Assembly (NCBI RefSeq): GCF_021729035.1
Contig: NZ_JAJSAP010000002.1
Span: forward strand, 434,001 to 498,000
Direction: 5' to 3'
Length of the DNA stretch: 64,000 nucleotides
Origin: Microbulbifer sediminum
Lineage (GTDB): Bacteria > Pseudomonadota > Gammaproteobacteria > Pseudomonadales > Cellvibrionaceae
Part shown: one piece after another, positions 1-8,507 of the stretch
How positions within the stretch are numbered: the stretch's first letter is position 1
Layout: every line of letters starts with the position of its first letter
Translations under genes and position numbers: made by a program
The notes under the pieces: generated by a model
What the model saw: the letters and a program-made list of their open reading frames with translations, nothing else
Told to the model about the DNA's origin: nothing
Database searches by the model: none

Positions 1-192
1 CCGGCCCAGCGCCTCTACGGTAACCGGGAAGCGCGCACGCTCCGCCACAGCCACATCCACCGTGGGCGCCGGCGACGCGACGGCCCCGCGGCTCATGGTG
101 GGCTTTTCCCGCAGGAACCAGCTGGAGACCAGCACTGCGCCGACCAGCAGCCCCACGGGCAATGCAAAATTCCAGTTGAGGCTCTTCGCCAT
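1..192 (-). CDS. RND efflux periplasmic adaptor (HlyD/MFP type), N-terminal part only
   Basis: The reverse strand from 192 encodes 64 residues open to the window edge. The ATG overlaps the stop of the outer-membrane-factor gene (TGATG), which is typical of translational coupling. The N-terminus has a short basic segment, one hydrophobic anchor (about residues 8-28), then a sequence running into a motif like the start of the MFP beta-barrel (TVDVAVAERARFPVTVEALG). By family knowledge this periplasmic adaptor would join an inner-membrane RND pump to the NodT-like channel next to it. The pump gene is expected beyond the left edge and is not seen here. The call rests on the N-terminus and the context. 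Confidence 0.75.
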   Translation of the reverse strand, partial: MAKSLNWNFALPVGLLVGAVLVSSWFLREKPTMSRGAVASPAPTVDVAVAERARFPVTVEALGR

Positions 193-1625
193 CAGGGTTC
201 CCCCTCCCGGTACAACTCCAGCTCCACCGGCCGTGCCTGGGGCAGGTCCTCGCCGGGTATACCGCCGGAAAGTGCCCGGTACAGCGTTACCCGGTTCTCA
301 ATCAGTTCGCGTCGTGCGGTAAGCAGTTGCCGCGCCAGGCCCTGTTGGTCATTGGTGGCGGCCAGCACATTGAGAAAATCCACCGTCCCGCGGCTGTAGG
401 CCCGCCGCTGCCGCTCGACGATCAGGTCCGACAACGCCGCCCGCTCCCGCAGGTGTTCCAGCCGCACGCGTACGGCCTGCTCCTGCACCAGCGCCTGCTC
501 CACCTCCGCCAGGGCGTCGAGCACGGCGGAACGATAGAGGGACCAGCGCTCCTGCTCCACGGCCTCCTGCCGCTGCTGCTCAGAGGACAGCTGGCCGCCG
601 TCGAATATCACGCCCTCTGCCGCAGCCGTCAGCGTCAGCAACCAGTCCCTGGCGATATCACTGATAGAAGGCCCGCCACCACTATAGATCGCCGCAAGGC
701 TGATCACCGGCAGCCGCTCGGCCCAGGCCTGCTCCACCAGGTAGTGCCCCTGCAGGAGATTGCGCTGGGCCTGCTGCACGTCGGGCCGGCGCAATAACAG
801 GCGCGCGGGCACTCCGGTATCCGGCAGCGCCGGCAATGCTGGCAGTCCGGCTGCAGGCTGGATCATTGCTTCGAGTTCCCCGGAGTTCACCCCGAGCAGC
901 GTCGCCAACTGGACTTTCAATGCCACGATATTGAACTTCGCGGTATCGAATTCCTGCCGGGACTGCTCCACCAGCTGTCGTTGCTGCAACACGTCTGCCG
1001 CGGCACTGATACCCCCACCAAAGCGGAGTTCCAGCACACGCAGGGTTTTGCGGTTAGTGTCCAGCTGCTGGGCCAGCAGGTCCCGCTGGCCCCACTGCTC
1101 ACGCAGTTGCAGCCAGGTTGCGGCCACCTCGGATGCCAGGCTGAGGGCGGCCGCCTGCAGGCTATCCTCCTGCGCCAGCCGCGCCGCCTCGGCCGCGAGC
1201 GCTCCCCCGCGGACCCTGCCCCACAGGTCTATTTCATAGCTGGCAGCCAGGCGGCCACTCCAGCTGCCGCCCTCGTTCTCACCACCGGAAAAATCGAAGT
1301 CGCCGCGGTCGGAGCGCCGCTGCTCGGTGTGGTCCAGGTTCCCGGTCAAGCGTGGCCAGAAACCGGACCGCGCGCCGCGGGCCACCGCTCCGGCCTGCTC
1401 CAGCCGCCACAGCGCCGCGCGCAGGTCCGGGCTATCGCTGAATGCGCGGGTGACCAGTAGGTCCATCTGCGGGTCCTGGAAGTTTCGCCACCAGCGCAAC
1501 CCCGGGTCCGCCTCGCCCGAGAGGGAAAAAGCGTCCGGTAGCCCCAGCGTCGCCTGCGGCAGTGGCCGGGCGGCACAGGCAGTCAACAGCGGCAGTATCA
1601 GTACCAGTGTTCGCAAAACAGACAA
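192..1625 (-). CDS. NodT-family RND efflux outer-membrane lipoprotein
   Basis: An outer-membrane channel of about 477 residues, TolC/OprM-like and of the NodT family. The open frame extends upstream to 1868, but no ATG lies near the signal peptide. A TTG at 1625, with GGAA about 8 nt upstream, gives a clean lipoprotein signal MSVLRTLVLILPLL ending in lipobox LTAC (Cys17). The mature part has the duplicated OEP pattern, with motifs such as WWRNFQDPQMDLLV, GDFDFSG, SYEIDLWGRVRGG and LLRRPDVQQAQRNL. This last motif, LLxRRPDVxxAE-like, is diagnostic of the family. It is followed without a gap by the adaptor gene, so the two probably form an operon with an off-window pump. The start codon is inferred; the product class is secure. 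Confidence 0.88.
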   Translation of the reverse strand: MSVLRTLVLILPLLTACAARPLPQATLGLPDAFSLSGEADPGLRWWRNFQDPQMDLLVTRAFSDSPDLRAALWRLEQAGAVARGARSGFWPRLTGNLDHTEQRRSDRGDFDFSGGENEGGSWSGRLAASYEIDLWGRVRGGALAAEAARLAQEDSLQAAALSLASEVAATWLQLREQWGQRDLLAQQLDTNRKTLRVLELRFGGGISAAADVLQQRQLVEQSRQEFDTAKFNIVALKVQLATLLGVNSGELEAMIQPAAGLPALPALPDTGVPARLLLRRPDVQQAQRNLLQGHYLVEQAWAERLPVISLAAIYSGGGPSISDIARDWLLTLTAAAEGVIFDGGQLSSEQQRQEAVEQERWSLYRSAVLDALAEVEQALVQEQAVRVRLEHLRERAALSDLIVERQRRAYSRGTVDFLNVLAATNDQQGLARQLLTARRELIENRVTLYRALSGGIPGEDLPQARPVELELYREGEP

Positions 1626-1953
1626 AAAATGGCTTCCAAGTGTGCTATCTGGCTGAAAGTTGAAAAATTGTTGCGCAAATAATCGGCGAGCCCCGTGCCA
1701 GAAGAAGCGTATTTGCGCTTGTTTACGCTTGCAGGGTGACTCCAGCCCTTTTCTGGCACTCCGGGGAGTGCCCTGCGCGCAGGACTCCGGTATCATGGCA
1801 CCCACCTGGAAAGTGATCACAAATTCCAGCGGAGATGGCCCCGGCCGGAAAGCACCCGACCGTGGCAATTATGGTGCAACTGATTACCATGCAAGCAGCA
1901 ATGCCCGGGCCAGGCCCGGAAGCAAACGACAGTGAAGGTAAACGAGACGAATA
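1626..1953. other. Divergent intergenic region between the efflux operon and gcdH
   Basis: About 330 bp without a convincing gene. It must hold promoters for the leftward efflux operon and rightward gcdH. Two direct copies of CGCTTG (1716-1721 and 1726-1731) are visible, but there is no clear palindromic operator. Just before gcdH the sequence GTGAAGGTAAACGAGACGAATA supplies a weak purine-rich ribosome site. Confidence 0.5.
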
Positions 1954-3138
1954 ATGAGCAAACAGCAACCACTCGCCCACTGGGACGATATCCTGCTCCT
2001 GGACCGCCAGCTCACCGATGAAGAGCGCATGGTGCGCGATACCGCACGCGAATACTGCCAGACGCAGCTGATGCCGCGGATTCTCGAGGCCAACCGCCAC
2101 GAGGTGTTTGATCGCGACATCATGAGCGAGATGGGTGAACTGGGCCTGCTGGGCTCCACCATCGAAGGCTATGGCTGCGCGGGCCTCAACTACGTTTCCT
2201 ACGGCCTGGTGGCGCGGGAAGTGGAGCGCGTGGATTCCGGCTACCGCTCCGCCATGAGCGTACAGTCCAGCCTGGTGATGTATCCGATCTCGGCGTACGG
2301 CAGCGAAGCCCAGAAAGAGAAATACCTGCCCAAACTGGCCACCGGTGAGTGGGTGGGCTGCTTCGGACTCACCGAACCGGACGCCGGTTCCGACCCGGGC
2401 GGAATGAAGACCCGCGCTAAAAAAGTCGATGGCGGCTACCGCCTGAGCGGATCCAAGATGTGGATCACCAACAGCCCCATCGCCGATGTATTCGTGGTGT
2501 GGGCCAAGGATGACGACGATGTGATTCGCGGCTTCGTGCTGGAAAAAGGCATGGAGGGCCTGAGCGCTCCCAAGATTGAGGGCAAGTTCTCCCTGCGCGC
2601 GTCCATCACCGGTGAGATCGTGATGGATAACGTGTTCGTGCCGGAAGAGAACAAATTCCCCGATATCGGCGGCCTGCGTGGCCCCTTCGGCTGCCTCAAC
2701 CGCGCCCGCTACGGTATCTCCTGGGGTGCCATGGGCTCGGCGGAATTCTGCTGGCATGCTGCGCGCCAGTACGGCCTGGACCGCAAGCAGTTCAACCGTC
2801 CTCTGGCGCAGACCCAGCTGTTCCAGAAGAAGCTGGCCGACATGCAGACCGAGATCGCCCTGGGCCTGCAGGCTTCCCTGCGCGTGGGCCGCATCATGGA
2901 TGAGAGCAAGGACTTCGATCCCACCATGATCTCGCTGGTCAAGCGCAACAACTGCGGCAAGGCACTGGATATTGCCCGGGTGTCCCGGGACATGCACGGT
3001 GGTAACGGTATTGCCGACGAATTCCACGTGATCCGCCATGTCATGAACCTCGAGGCCGTCAACACCTACGAGGGTACCCACGACGTCCATGCGCTGATCC
3101 TGGGGCGGGCCCAGACCGGGCTGCAAGCCTTCTTCTGA
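1954..3138 (+). CDS. gcdH: Glutaryl-CoA dehydrogenase
   Basis: A flavin (FAD) acyl-CoA dehydrogenase of 394 residues, the normal family length. It oxidises and decarboxylates glutaryl-CoA to crotonyl-CoA in lysine, hydroxylysine and tryptophan breakdown, in the cytoplasm. Visible marks include [16 protein letters not shown] with the substrate-carboxylate Arg (R98), the FAD/substrate motif [33 protein letters not shown], and the C-terminal [17 protein letters not shown] with the catalytic Glu at about 373. These match glutaryl-CoA dehydrogenase more closely than generic acyl-CoA dehydrogenases. No gcdR regulator or CoA-transferase gene lies beside it; it stands alone between a divergent efflux operon and a channel gene. 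A strong hairpin follows its stop. Confidence 0.93.
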   Translation: MSKQQPLAHWDDILLLDRQLTDEERMVRDTAREYCQTQLMPRILEANRHEVFDRDIMSEMGELGLLGSTIEGYGCAGLNYVSYGLVAREVERVDSGYRSAMSVQSSLVMYPISAYGSEAQKEKYLPKLATGEWVGCFGLTEPDAGSDPGGMKTRAKKVDGGYRLSGSKMWITNSPIADVFVVWAKDDDDVIRGFVLEKGMEGLSAPKIEGKFSLRASITGEIVMDNVFVPEENKFPDIGGLRGPFGCLNRARYGISWGAMGSAEFCWHAARQYGLDRKQFNRPLAQTQLFQKKLADMQTEIALGLQASLRVGRIMDESKDFDPTMISLVKRNNCGKALDIARVSRDMHGGNGIADEFHVIRHVMNLEAVNTYEGTHDVHALILGRAQTGLQAFF

Positions 3139-3149
3139 TGCCTGTATGA

Positions 3150-3185
3150 TTCGCCTGCAGGTCGCACCCGCGGCCTGCAGGCGAA
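3150..3185 (+). terminator. Inverted repeat after gcdH (possible terminator)
   Basis: A perfect 12-bp stem, TTCGCCTGCAGG paired with CCTGCAGGCGAA around a 12-nt loop, begins 12 nt after the gcdH stop. There is no T-run behind it, so it is either a weak or Rho-assisted terminator or an mRNA-stabilising 3' hairpin. Confidence 0.5.
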
Positions 3186-3207
3186 ACTTCAAGACAGGCC
3201 CTTTCCG

Positions 3208-3825
3208 ATGGAACACCTGCTGCACTGGTTCGATCTCATAGGCATCGTGGTATTTGCCTTTACCGGCGTCCTGGCCGCCGGCCACAAGCAGATGGACCTG
3301 TTCGGCGCCGTGGTACTCGCCTGTGTAACCGCTACCGGCGGCGGCACCACCCGCGATATGATTCTCAACATCCCGGTCTTCTGGCTACAGGCCAGCCATT
3401 ACCTGTGGCTGGCGGCGGGTACCGGCGTAATCAGCTTCTACCTCATCCGCTACCTGCAGGTGCCCATGCGGCTACTGAAGGTTGCCGATGCCATGGGCCT
3501 GGCTGTATTCGTGGTAATCGGCACCCAAAAAGGGCTCGACCTCGGCCACAGCCCTGCTATTGCCATCGTCATGGGCGTCATGACCGGCACCTTCGGTGGG
3601 CTGATCCGGGATATCCTGGCCGGCGACATTCCCCTCTTGCTACGCCGCGAGATCTATGCCACTGCAGCCCTGTCAGGGGCCGCCACGCTGGTTTTGCTTG
3701 ACGCGAGCGGTAAACTGCCCGGTGAGGCAGTAGTGGCCATCGCCGTGCTGGTGACCCTGGGTATCCGCCTGGCCGCCCTACGCTGGAACCTGAGCGCACC
3801 GATTGCGCGGTTTGGCAACCATTGA
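3208..3825 (+). CDS. TRIC/UPF0126-family trimeric intracellular cation channel homologue (YicG-like)
   Basis: An inner-membrane protein of 205 residues with about seven hydrophobic segments. It consists of two UPF0126 repeats. Each carries the family signature: GAVVLACVTATGGGTTRDMIL (first) and GVMTGTFGGLIRDILAGDIPLL (second). The Gly-rich kink and the conserved R-D pair are those of prokaryotic TRIC channels, which form trimers with a pore in each subunit and pass monovalent cations. The start ATG at 3208 has only a weak AGG upstream. It is probably monocistronic; the next gene begins 47 nt later from a TTG codon. The physiological role in bacteria is poorly known. Confidence 0.9.
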   Translation: MEHLLHWFDLIGIVVFAFTGVLAAGHKQMDLFGAVVLACVTATGGGTTRDMILNIPVFWLQASHYLWLAAGTGVISFYLIRYLQVPMRLLKVADAMGLAVFVVIGTQKGLDLGHSPAIAIVMGVMTGTFGGLIRDILAGDIPLLLRREIYATAALSGAATLVLLDASGKLPGEAVVAIAVLVTLGIRLAALRWNLSAPIARFGNH

Positions 3826-3872
3826 CCGCGACCGACCAGTAATGGCTGGTCCGCAGACACAGGTAACAAAGC

Positions 3873-5582
3873 TTGACTGATTCCCGTATTGCCAGGGTCG
3901 CCCTGGCCCTGCTGACATGCACACTGCTCTGGGCATGTGACCGCGACCCGCGCACCGCGGCGGTCGAGGAGGAACCCACCAGCCTGGCCCCCAAGCCATG
4001 CTGGTTTGAAACCGGCGACGACTGGCCGCTGGCGCAATGCTATATGATGGAGGTACCGGAGGATTATTCCGAGCCCTCGGGTCGGCGCATACAGTTCCCG
4101 GTGGTGCGCTTTGTTGCCTTTGAACCCGACCCGGACAAGACCCCCCTGCTCCACCTGGGCGCAGGTGGGCCAGGGGCCAGCCTGGGACTGGAGCCGGAAA
4201 ATGCCTCCGAGTGGCTGTGGATCAACTACGCCGAAATGACCGTGGATGACGGTCGCGACCTGATCGTAATCGATCCGCGCGGCACCGGCATGGCCCGCCC
4301 CCGCCTCACCTGCGACGAGTTCATTGACGACGCACAGACCGCCTTCCAGCGTCGGCTCTCCCGGGATGAGGAAGCGCGCGTATTTACCTTCAGCATGGAG
4401 CGGTGTTACAGCCGCCTGAGCGAGACCGCCGACCTGGCCCAGTACCACAGCGCCAATATTGCCCGCGATATAGACGCCCTACGCCAGCAGCTGGGACTGG
4501 AGAAACTCAACCTGTATGGCGTCTCATATGCTTCCCGCTATGCGCTCACCATGGCGCGGGACTTCCCGCAGTCAGTCCGCGCGCTGGTGCTGAACAGTGC
4601 AGTGTTCCCGGAGATCAAGTACACGCAGCAGCTACCCGACGATACCCTGGACGCCTACCAGCGGGGACTCGACTTCTGCCGCGAGGACAAGCTCTGCAAC
4701 AGCCGTTACCCCGACCTGCAACGCCGGCTCGAAAACCTGGTACAGACCCTGGACGAAACCCCGCGAACGATTGACATCAAGCATCTCTACTCCGAAGAGG
4801 AATATCCCTTCGTCCTTACCGGGCAGCGGCTACTGCGCGTGCTGTTCCAGGCCCTGTACAACGAAAACTTCTACCCCCGGTTACCGCAGGTGATCGAGGG
4901 GCTGGAAAACGGCAACGAGGTACCGGTGCAGGAAGCCATCGGCAACTTCATGAATATCCTTCTCGATCCCTACTTCGGGGATGCGGCCGGGGTCAGCCAT
5001 TTCTGCCATGAAGAGGCACCGTTCGTGGATTTCGACAAGGCCAGGGCGGCGGCGGCGCAATCGGGAATCCTGGGGGGGGCCGTGCGCGCGGATATCGACC
5101 TGCTGCAGGTGCAGTGCCGCATCTGGGCCATTCCCTCAGCACCGCTCGAGGAAGCCCGCCCGATCCGGACGCCACTGCCGACCCTGGTGCTCCACGGCGC
5201 CCTGGACCCGGTTCTCGATGCCGCTGACGCGGACAGGGCACGGCAGAAACTGCCTAACCACCAGTGGCTGCTGTTCCCCAAACTCTCCCACGACGTCATC
5301 TCCGCCAGCAACTGTGCCGAGAACGCCGCCGCCCGATTCCTCGACAACCCCGACACGGATGTGAAAGAGGGGCTGGCCGAGTGCCGCCGCGAGGAAATTG
5401 CCGCGAGCCAGGATAATCGGCAAGCACAAGAGGCTGCCGCGGACGACGGGGGCAGCACGACTCCCGTATCGCCCCAGGCGGAAACGGCAGATGGCTCCGC
5501 AAATGCGGGGAGTGAGGGCGACACAGCCGGGAGCCGCAACCCGGCGGGCAGCGAGCCACCACAAGCCTCCCCCGCCCAGTAG
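3873..5582 (+). CDS. Lipoprotein alpha/beta hydrolase with TAP-like C-terminal domain
   Basis: A 569-residue exported serine hydrolase of the tripeptidyl-aminopeptidase/proline-iminopeptidase-like group. Translation starts at TTG 3873 and gives a lipoprotein signal ending LLWAC (Cys22). The oxyanion region is LHLGAGGPGAS. The nucleophile lies in GVSYASRYAL (Ser218), the acid in LHGALDPVLD (Asp445) and the base in PKLSHDV (His473). This order and spacing fit the alpha/beta fold with a C-terminal TAP-like segment. The last 80 or so residues are low-complexity, rich in Ala, Glu, Gln, Gly and Ser, and probably disordered. By analogy it trims peptides or hydrolyses small amides or esters at the envelope; the substrate is unknown. 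It is followed by genes for an amidohydrolase and a porin on the same strand. Confidence 0.85.
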   Translation: MTDSRIARVALALLTCTLLWACDRDPRTAAVEEEPTSLAPKPCWFETGDDWPLAQCYMMEVPEDYSEPSGRRIQFPVVRFVAFEPDPDKTPLLHLGAGGPGASLGLEPENASEWLWINYAEMTVDDGRDLIVIDPRGTGMARPRLTCDEFIDDAQTAFQRRLSRDEEARVFTFSMERCYSRLSETADLAQYHSANIARDIDALRQQLGLEKLNLYGVSYASRYALTMARDFPQSVRALVLNSAVFPEIKYTQQLPDDTLDAYQRGLDFCREDKLCNSRYPDLQRRLENLVQTLDETPRTIDIKHLYSEEEYPFVLTGQRLLRVLFQALYNENFYPRLPQVIEGLENGNEVPVQEAIGNFMNILLDPYFGDAAGVSHFCHEEAPFVDFDKARAAAAQSGILGGAVRADIDLLQVQCRIWAIPSAPLEEARPIRTPLPTLVLHGALDPVLDAADADRARQKLPNHQWLLFPKLSHDVISASNCAENAAARFLDNPDTDVKEGLAECRREEIAASQDNRQAQEAAADDGGSTTPVSPQAETADGSANAGSEGDTAGSRNPAGSEPPQASPAQ

Positions 5583-5620
5583 TCCTCGCCGGGCAGCGTC
5601 GTTTCCGCGACGCTCGCCCC

Positions 5621-5674
5621 TTTCACCCCTTTCGCCGCTTTCACCCCTTTCGCCGCTTTCACCCCTTTCCACGC
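5621..5674. repeat. Three tandem 18-bp repeats
   Basis: The unit TTTCACCCCTTTCGCCGC occurs twice exactly (5621-5638, 5639-5656) and a third time with a changed end (5657-5674, ...CCACGC). It starts 39 nt after the stop of the hydrolase gene and lies in non-coding DNA. The unit is internally a near-double of TTTC-ACCCC/TTTC-GCCGC. No hairpin is apparent. It probably arose by replication slippage. Confidence 0.85.
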
Positions 5675-5841
5675 AAACCCACTGCACTTGCCCGTCTCCG
5701 TCCCCGCCGTGCGATTGCGTCGAAGTTGACGGTTGATGCCACGCCCTTGCGCGCCAGCCCTCTAGACTGAACCTGACTTCCTGTCAGGGCACGACTCCCT
5801 GCACAGTCCCCGGTTTCTGCAACTGTATCGGAGCATTTCAC

Positions 5842-6966
5842 ATGGCGCGTCTTTCATATGGCAACCGGTTTGCCGGAGCCTCCTTCCTTCGCAAGCAGCC
5901 GGTGGGGGGCTGGATCGCACTTTGCCTGTCGACACTGCTATCCACTGGCGCCCAGGGACAGGACGATAACGTTCCGGACAACGCGCTCTTCAATGACTCT
6001 CACTTTCACCTGACAAACTATGTACAGAAAGGCACAGATATAGACGACTACCTGAAAATAATGGGCGACACTGTCGGGCGTTCCACCCTGTTCGGTATCC
6101 CCCTGCAGCAAACCTGGTCATACGAAAATACCGGTGAATCGGCGCCGACTTATTATCTTGAATCGGATTCGCCACTGTATTACTACTCCTTCACCGACGC
6201 CCATATTGCCGAAGCCTACAACAGCCTGTCGGATGCGGAGCAAGCCCGGCTCGACCCCATGATCACGGGGTTCAACCCCGCAGATATGTACGCAGTCGAC
6301 CATATCCGCCGTGTGCTGGAAACCTACCCGGGAGTCTTCTCCGGGATCGGCGAATTCACCATCCACAAGGAATTTGTGTCCTCCAAGGTCGCGGGTGATA
6401 CCGCCAGCCTCACCGATCCGGCGCTCGACCGCATTTTCGATTTCGCCGGCGAAACCGGCCTGGTGGTCATCCTCCACAACGATATCAATACCCCCTTCCC
6501 CAAGCCGGGCAAGGAACCCTTTGCCCTCAAGCAGTTAAAGGCCCTTTTTGAGCGACACCCGGAGACCACCATTATCTGGGCTCACATGGGGCTGGGTCGT
6601 GTAGTCAGGCCCATCAAGGACCAGCTCGCTATCGCGGAAAAGATTGTTACAAACCCCAAAATGAAACACGTGAACATAGACATCTCATGGGATGAGGTGG
6701 CCAAGTACGCCACGGAAACACCGGAAGCGGCACAGAAGACAGCTGACCTCCTGAACAAGTACCCCGACCGTTTCCTGTTCGGCTCCGATGTAGTGGCACC
6801 GGAATCCATAGAAGCCCAGAAGGCAGTCTATGAGATGTACAAACCGGTCTGGGACAAGCTCACAGCGGAAGCGAAAGAAAAGATTACCAAGGGCAATTAC
6901 GAGCGTATTTTCAATGAAGGGCGACGCAAGGTGCGCGCGTGGGAAAAGAAAAACGTGAAACAGTGA
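5842..6966 (+). CDS. Exported amidohydrolase (amidohydrolase-2, TIM-barrel metal-dependent hydrolase)
   Basis: A 374-residue protein with a Sec-type signal peptide (hydrophobic stretch GGWIALCLSTLLSTGAQG, likely cleaved near residues 38-41). The mature protein has metal-dependent TIM-barrel hydrolase marks: SHFHL (His54, His56), VVILHND (His212), IIWAHMGLGR (His248) and LFGSDVV (Asp316). These are the ligand and acid positions expected of the amidohydrolase-2 family, which includes decarboxylases and lactonases. The start ATG has GGAG 9 nt upstream. It sits 111 nt before a DcaP-like porin gene, so porin uptake and periplasmic hydrolysis may act on one compound. The substrate cannot be read from the sequence. 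Confidence 0.85.
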   Translation: MARLSYGNRFAGASFLRKQPVGGWIALCLSTLLSTGAQGQDDNVPDNALFNDSHFHLTNYVQKGTDIDDYLKIMGDTVGRSTLFGIPLQQTWSYENTGESAPTYYLESDSPLYYYSFTDAHIAEAYNSLSDAEQARLDPMITGFNPADMYAVDHIRRVLETYPGVFSGIGEFTIHKEFVSSKVAGDTASLTDPALDRIFDFAGETGLVVILHNDINTPFPKPGKEPFALKQLKALFERHPETTIIWAHMGLGRVVRPIKDQLAIAEKIVTNPKMKHVNIDISWDEVAKYATETPEAAQKTADLLNKYPDRFLFGSDVVAPESIEAQKAVYEMYKPVWDKLTAEAKEKITKGNYERIFNEGRRKVRAWEKKNVKQ

Positions 6967-7077
6967 AAGGCAATACCAGCTGCAACCGCTAACGGCCCGC
7001 TAACCCCGGGCTTCCTCGATCCGCCCGGGGCCGGGAATGGCCCCCGGTCCAGCCCCGGCAATCACCACGGAAGATTC

Positions 7078-8328
7078 ATGAGAACTCTACAATCTGGCGC
7101 CGCCTCCCGCCGGGACAAACTGCCACTGAGCCCTGCCATCCCCCTCGCACTTGCGTGCTCCATAGCACCAGTCGCATCGGCTCAAGGCGATGGGGAGCTG
7201 TTCAGCAAGCCAAAACTCAACCTTTATACCACTATCCAGCTGGACATGGGGTACGAGAAGAACCAGACCGCTGACAACTGGTTCGATGTCATGCGGCCCA
7301 CCAAACTGCCCGCATTCGAGGGTGAATTCCCCCCCGACGGAAACTTCTATGCCAGCGTCCGTCAGACTCGAATGGGCTTCAAGGGGAACTGGCAGACCCG
7401 CTGCGGTGAGGTTAACACCTGGTTTGAGTACGAGCTCTTCGGTTCCGGCAGCAATGTCGGTGAGACCACCTTTCGCTTCCGTCATGGCTGGGCCGAATTC
7501 TGCCAGCTTGGCGCCGGCCAGACCTGGACTCTGTTTATGGATTCCAGCATATTCCCCAACGTGGTGGAAAAGTGGGGGCCCAACGGGATTCCCTTTTTCC
7601 GCAATGTCCAGCTTCGCTGGACCCCCTGGAAAGACGGTGATTCGCATTTTGCCGTGGCGCTGGAGCGGCCCGGTGCCACCCGCGACGAAAGTGACTACGA
7701 CGAATTTATCGAACTCGAGGGGGTTGTGGGCCATTTCCGGCTACCGGACATAACCGCCCAGTATCGCCAGGCAACCCACTGGGGACACTTCCAGATGGCC
7801 GCCCTCGCCCGCCGTATCGAATGGCAGAATTCACCGGGCAGTGAATTTGACCTGGATGGTGATGTGACTGGCTGGGGAATCAACTTCTCCGCCAGTATCG
7901 AGATGGATTACACCGAGCTCAACCTGAGCGCCACATACGGAGAAGGCGTACAGAGCTATATGAATGATGCGCCCGCTGACATCGGTGTGGTTGAAAACTT
8001 TGACAACCCGAGAACGCCGCTCACCGGTGAGCCACTGCCGATGCTGGGACTGATGGCATACCTGGACATTGACTGGAACGACCACTGGACCACGAGCGTT
8101 GGCTGGTCGGGCCTGGACATCAACAATTCCGATGGCCAGCTGGAACGGGCCTACGAACAGGGTGAATACGCATCAATCAACCTCCTGTACCACCCGGTGG
8201 ACAGCGTCATCCTTGGGCCTGAACTGATCTGGGCCGATCGGGAGGCTCGCGATGACTTCCGGTCTGAAGACTGGCGCCTGCAGCTCTCCTTCAAGTACAA
8301 ATTCAATATGAACCTGGTCGGGGATTGA
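7078..8328 (+). CDS. DcaP-like outer-membrane porin
   Basis: A 416-residue outer-membrane beta-barrel protein with an N-terminal signal (ALACSIAPVASAQ). The family pattern is clear: LNLYTTIQLDMGYEKNQ, WFDVMRPTKLPAF, FYASVRQTRMGFKGNW, FEYELFGSGSNVGETTFRFRHGWAEF, GQTWTLFMD, FPNVVEKWGPNG and FFRNVQLRWTPW. These are diagnostic of the DcaP trimeric porins. The last residues are FKYKFNMNLVGD rather than a terminal Phe. DcaP channels take up negatively charged or aromatic small molecules. In this family a periplasmic coiled coil often precedes the barrel; here the barrel begins soon after the signal. A pairing with the upstream amidohydrolase is likely but inferred. Confidence 0.86.
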   Translation: MRTLQSGAASRRDKLPLSPAIPLALACSIAPVASAQGDGELFSKPKLNLYTTIQLDMGYEKNQTADNWFDVMRPTKLPAFEGEFPPDGNFYASVRQTRMGFKGNWQTRCGEVNTWFEYELFGSGSNVGETTFRFRHGWAEFCQLGAGQTWTLFMDSSIFPNVVEKWGPNGIPFFRNVQLRWTPWKDGDSHFAVALERPGATRDESDYDEFIELEGVVGHFRLPDITAQYRQATHWGHFQMAALARRIEWQNSPGSEFDLDGDVTGWGINFSASIEMDYTELNLSATYGEGVQSYMNDAPADIGVVENFDNPRTPLTGEPLPMLGLMAYLDIDWNDHWTTSVGWSGLDINNSDGQLERAYEQGEYASINLLYHPVDSVILGPELIWADREARDDFRSEDWRLQLSFKYKFNMNLVGD

Positions 8329-8507
8329 GGGAATAGCGCCCCGGAAAGCGGCCTTCGCCGAGCAGGCCCTTCTGCCCACGCAAAAGCAATAGTTTCGCGG
8401 CAAGGTGCCCGCGCTGGCCGGACCGGCGGGCCGTGACATGGAGCTGGACATGGCGGCCGTTTGTCCGTAGTTTTTATGTGTATAACAACACAAAGATGTT
8501 ACGGACA

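Noticed and set aside
1716-1731. Paired CGCTTG direct repeats upstream of gcdH, like half-sites of the TetR operator
   Set aside because: They are direct, not inverted, and lack the ACCAAGC/GCTTGGT core, so they are not counted as a third operator.
1723-3285. A 520-codon leftward open frame opposite gcdH
   Set aside because: It is a shadow of a GC-rich gene: no family pattern, and gcdH on the plus strand is unmistakable. The same reasoning rejects other long antisense frames (for example 15829-17058, 29544-30410, 34076-35083, 57740-58996).
5621-5674. Tandem 18-bp repeats considered as a CRISPR array
   Set aside because: Units are directly adjacent with no spacers, and no cas genes are present.
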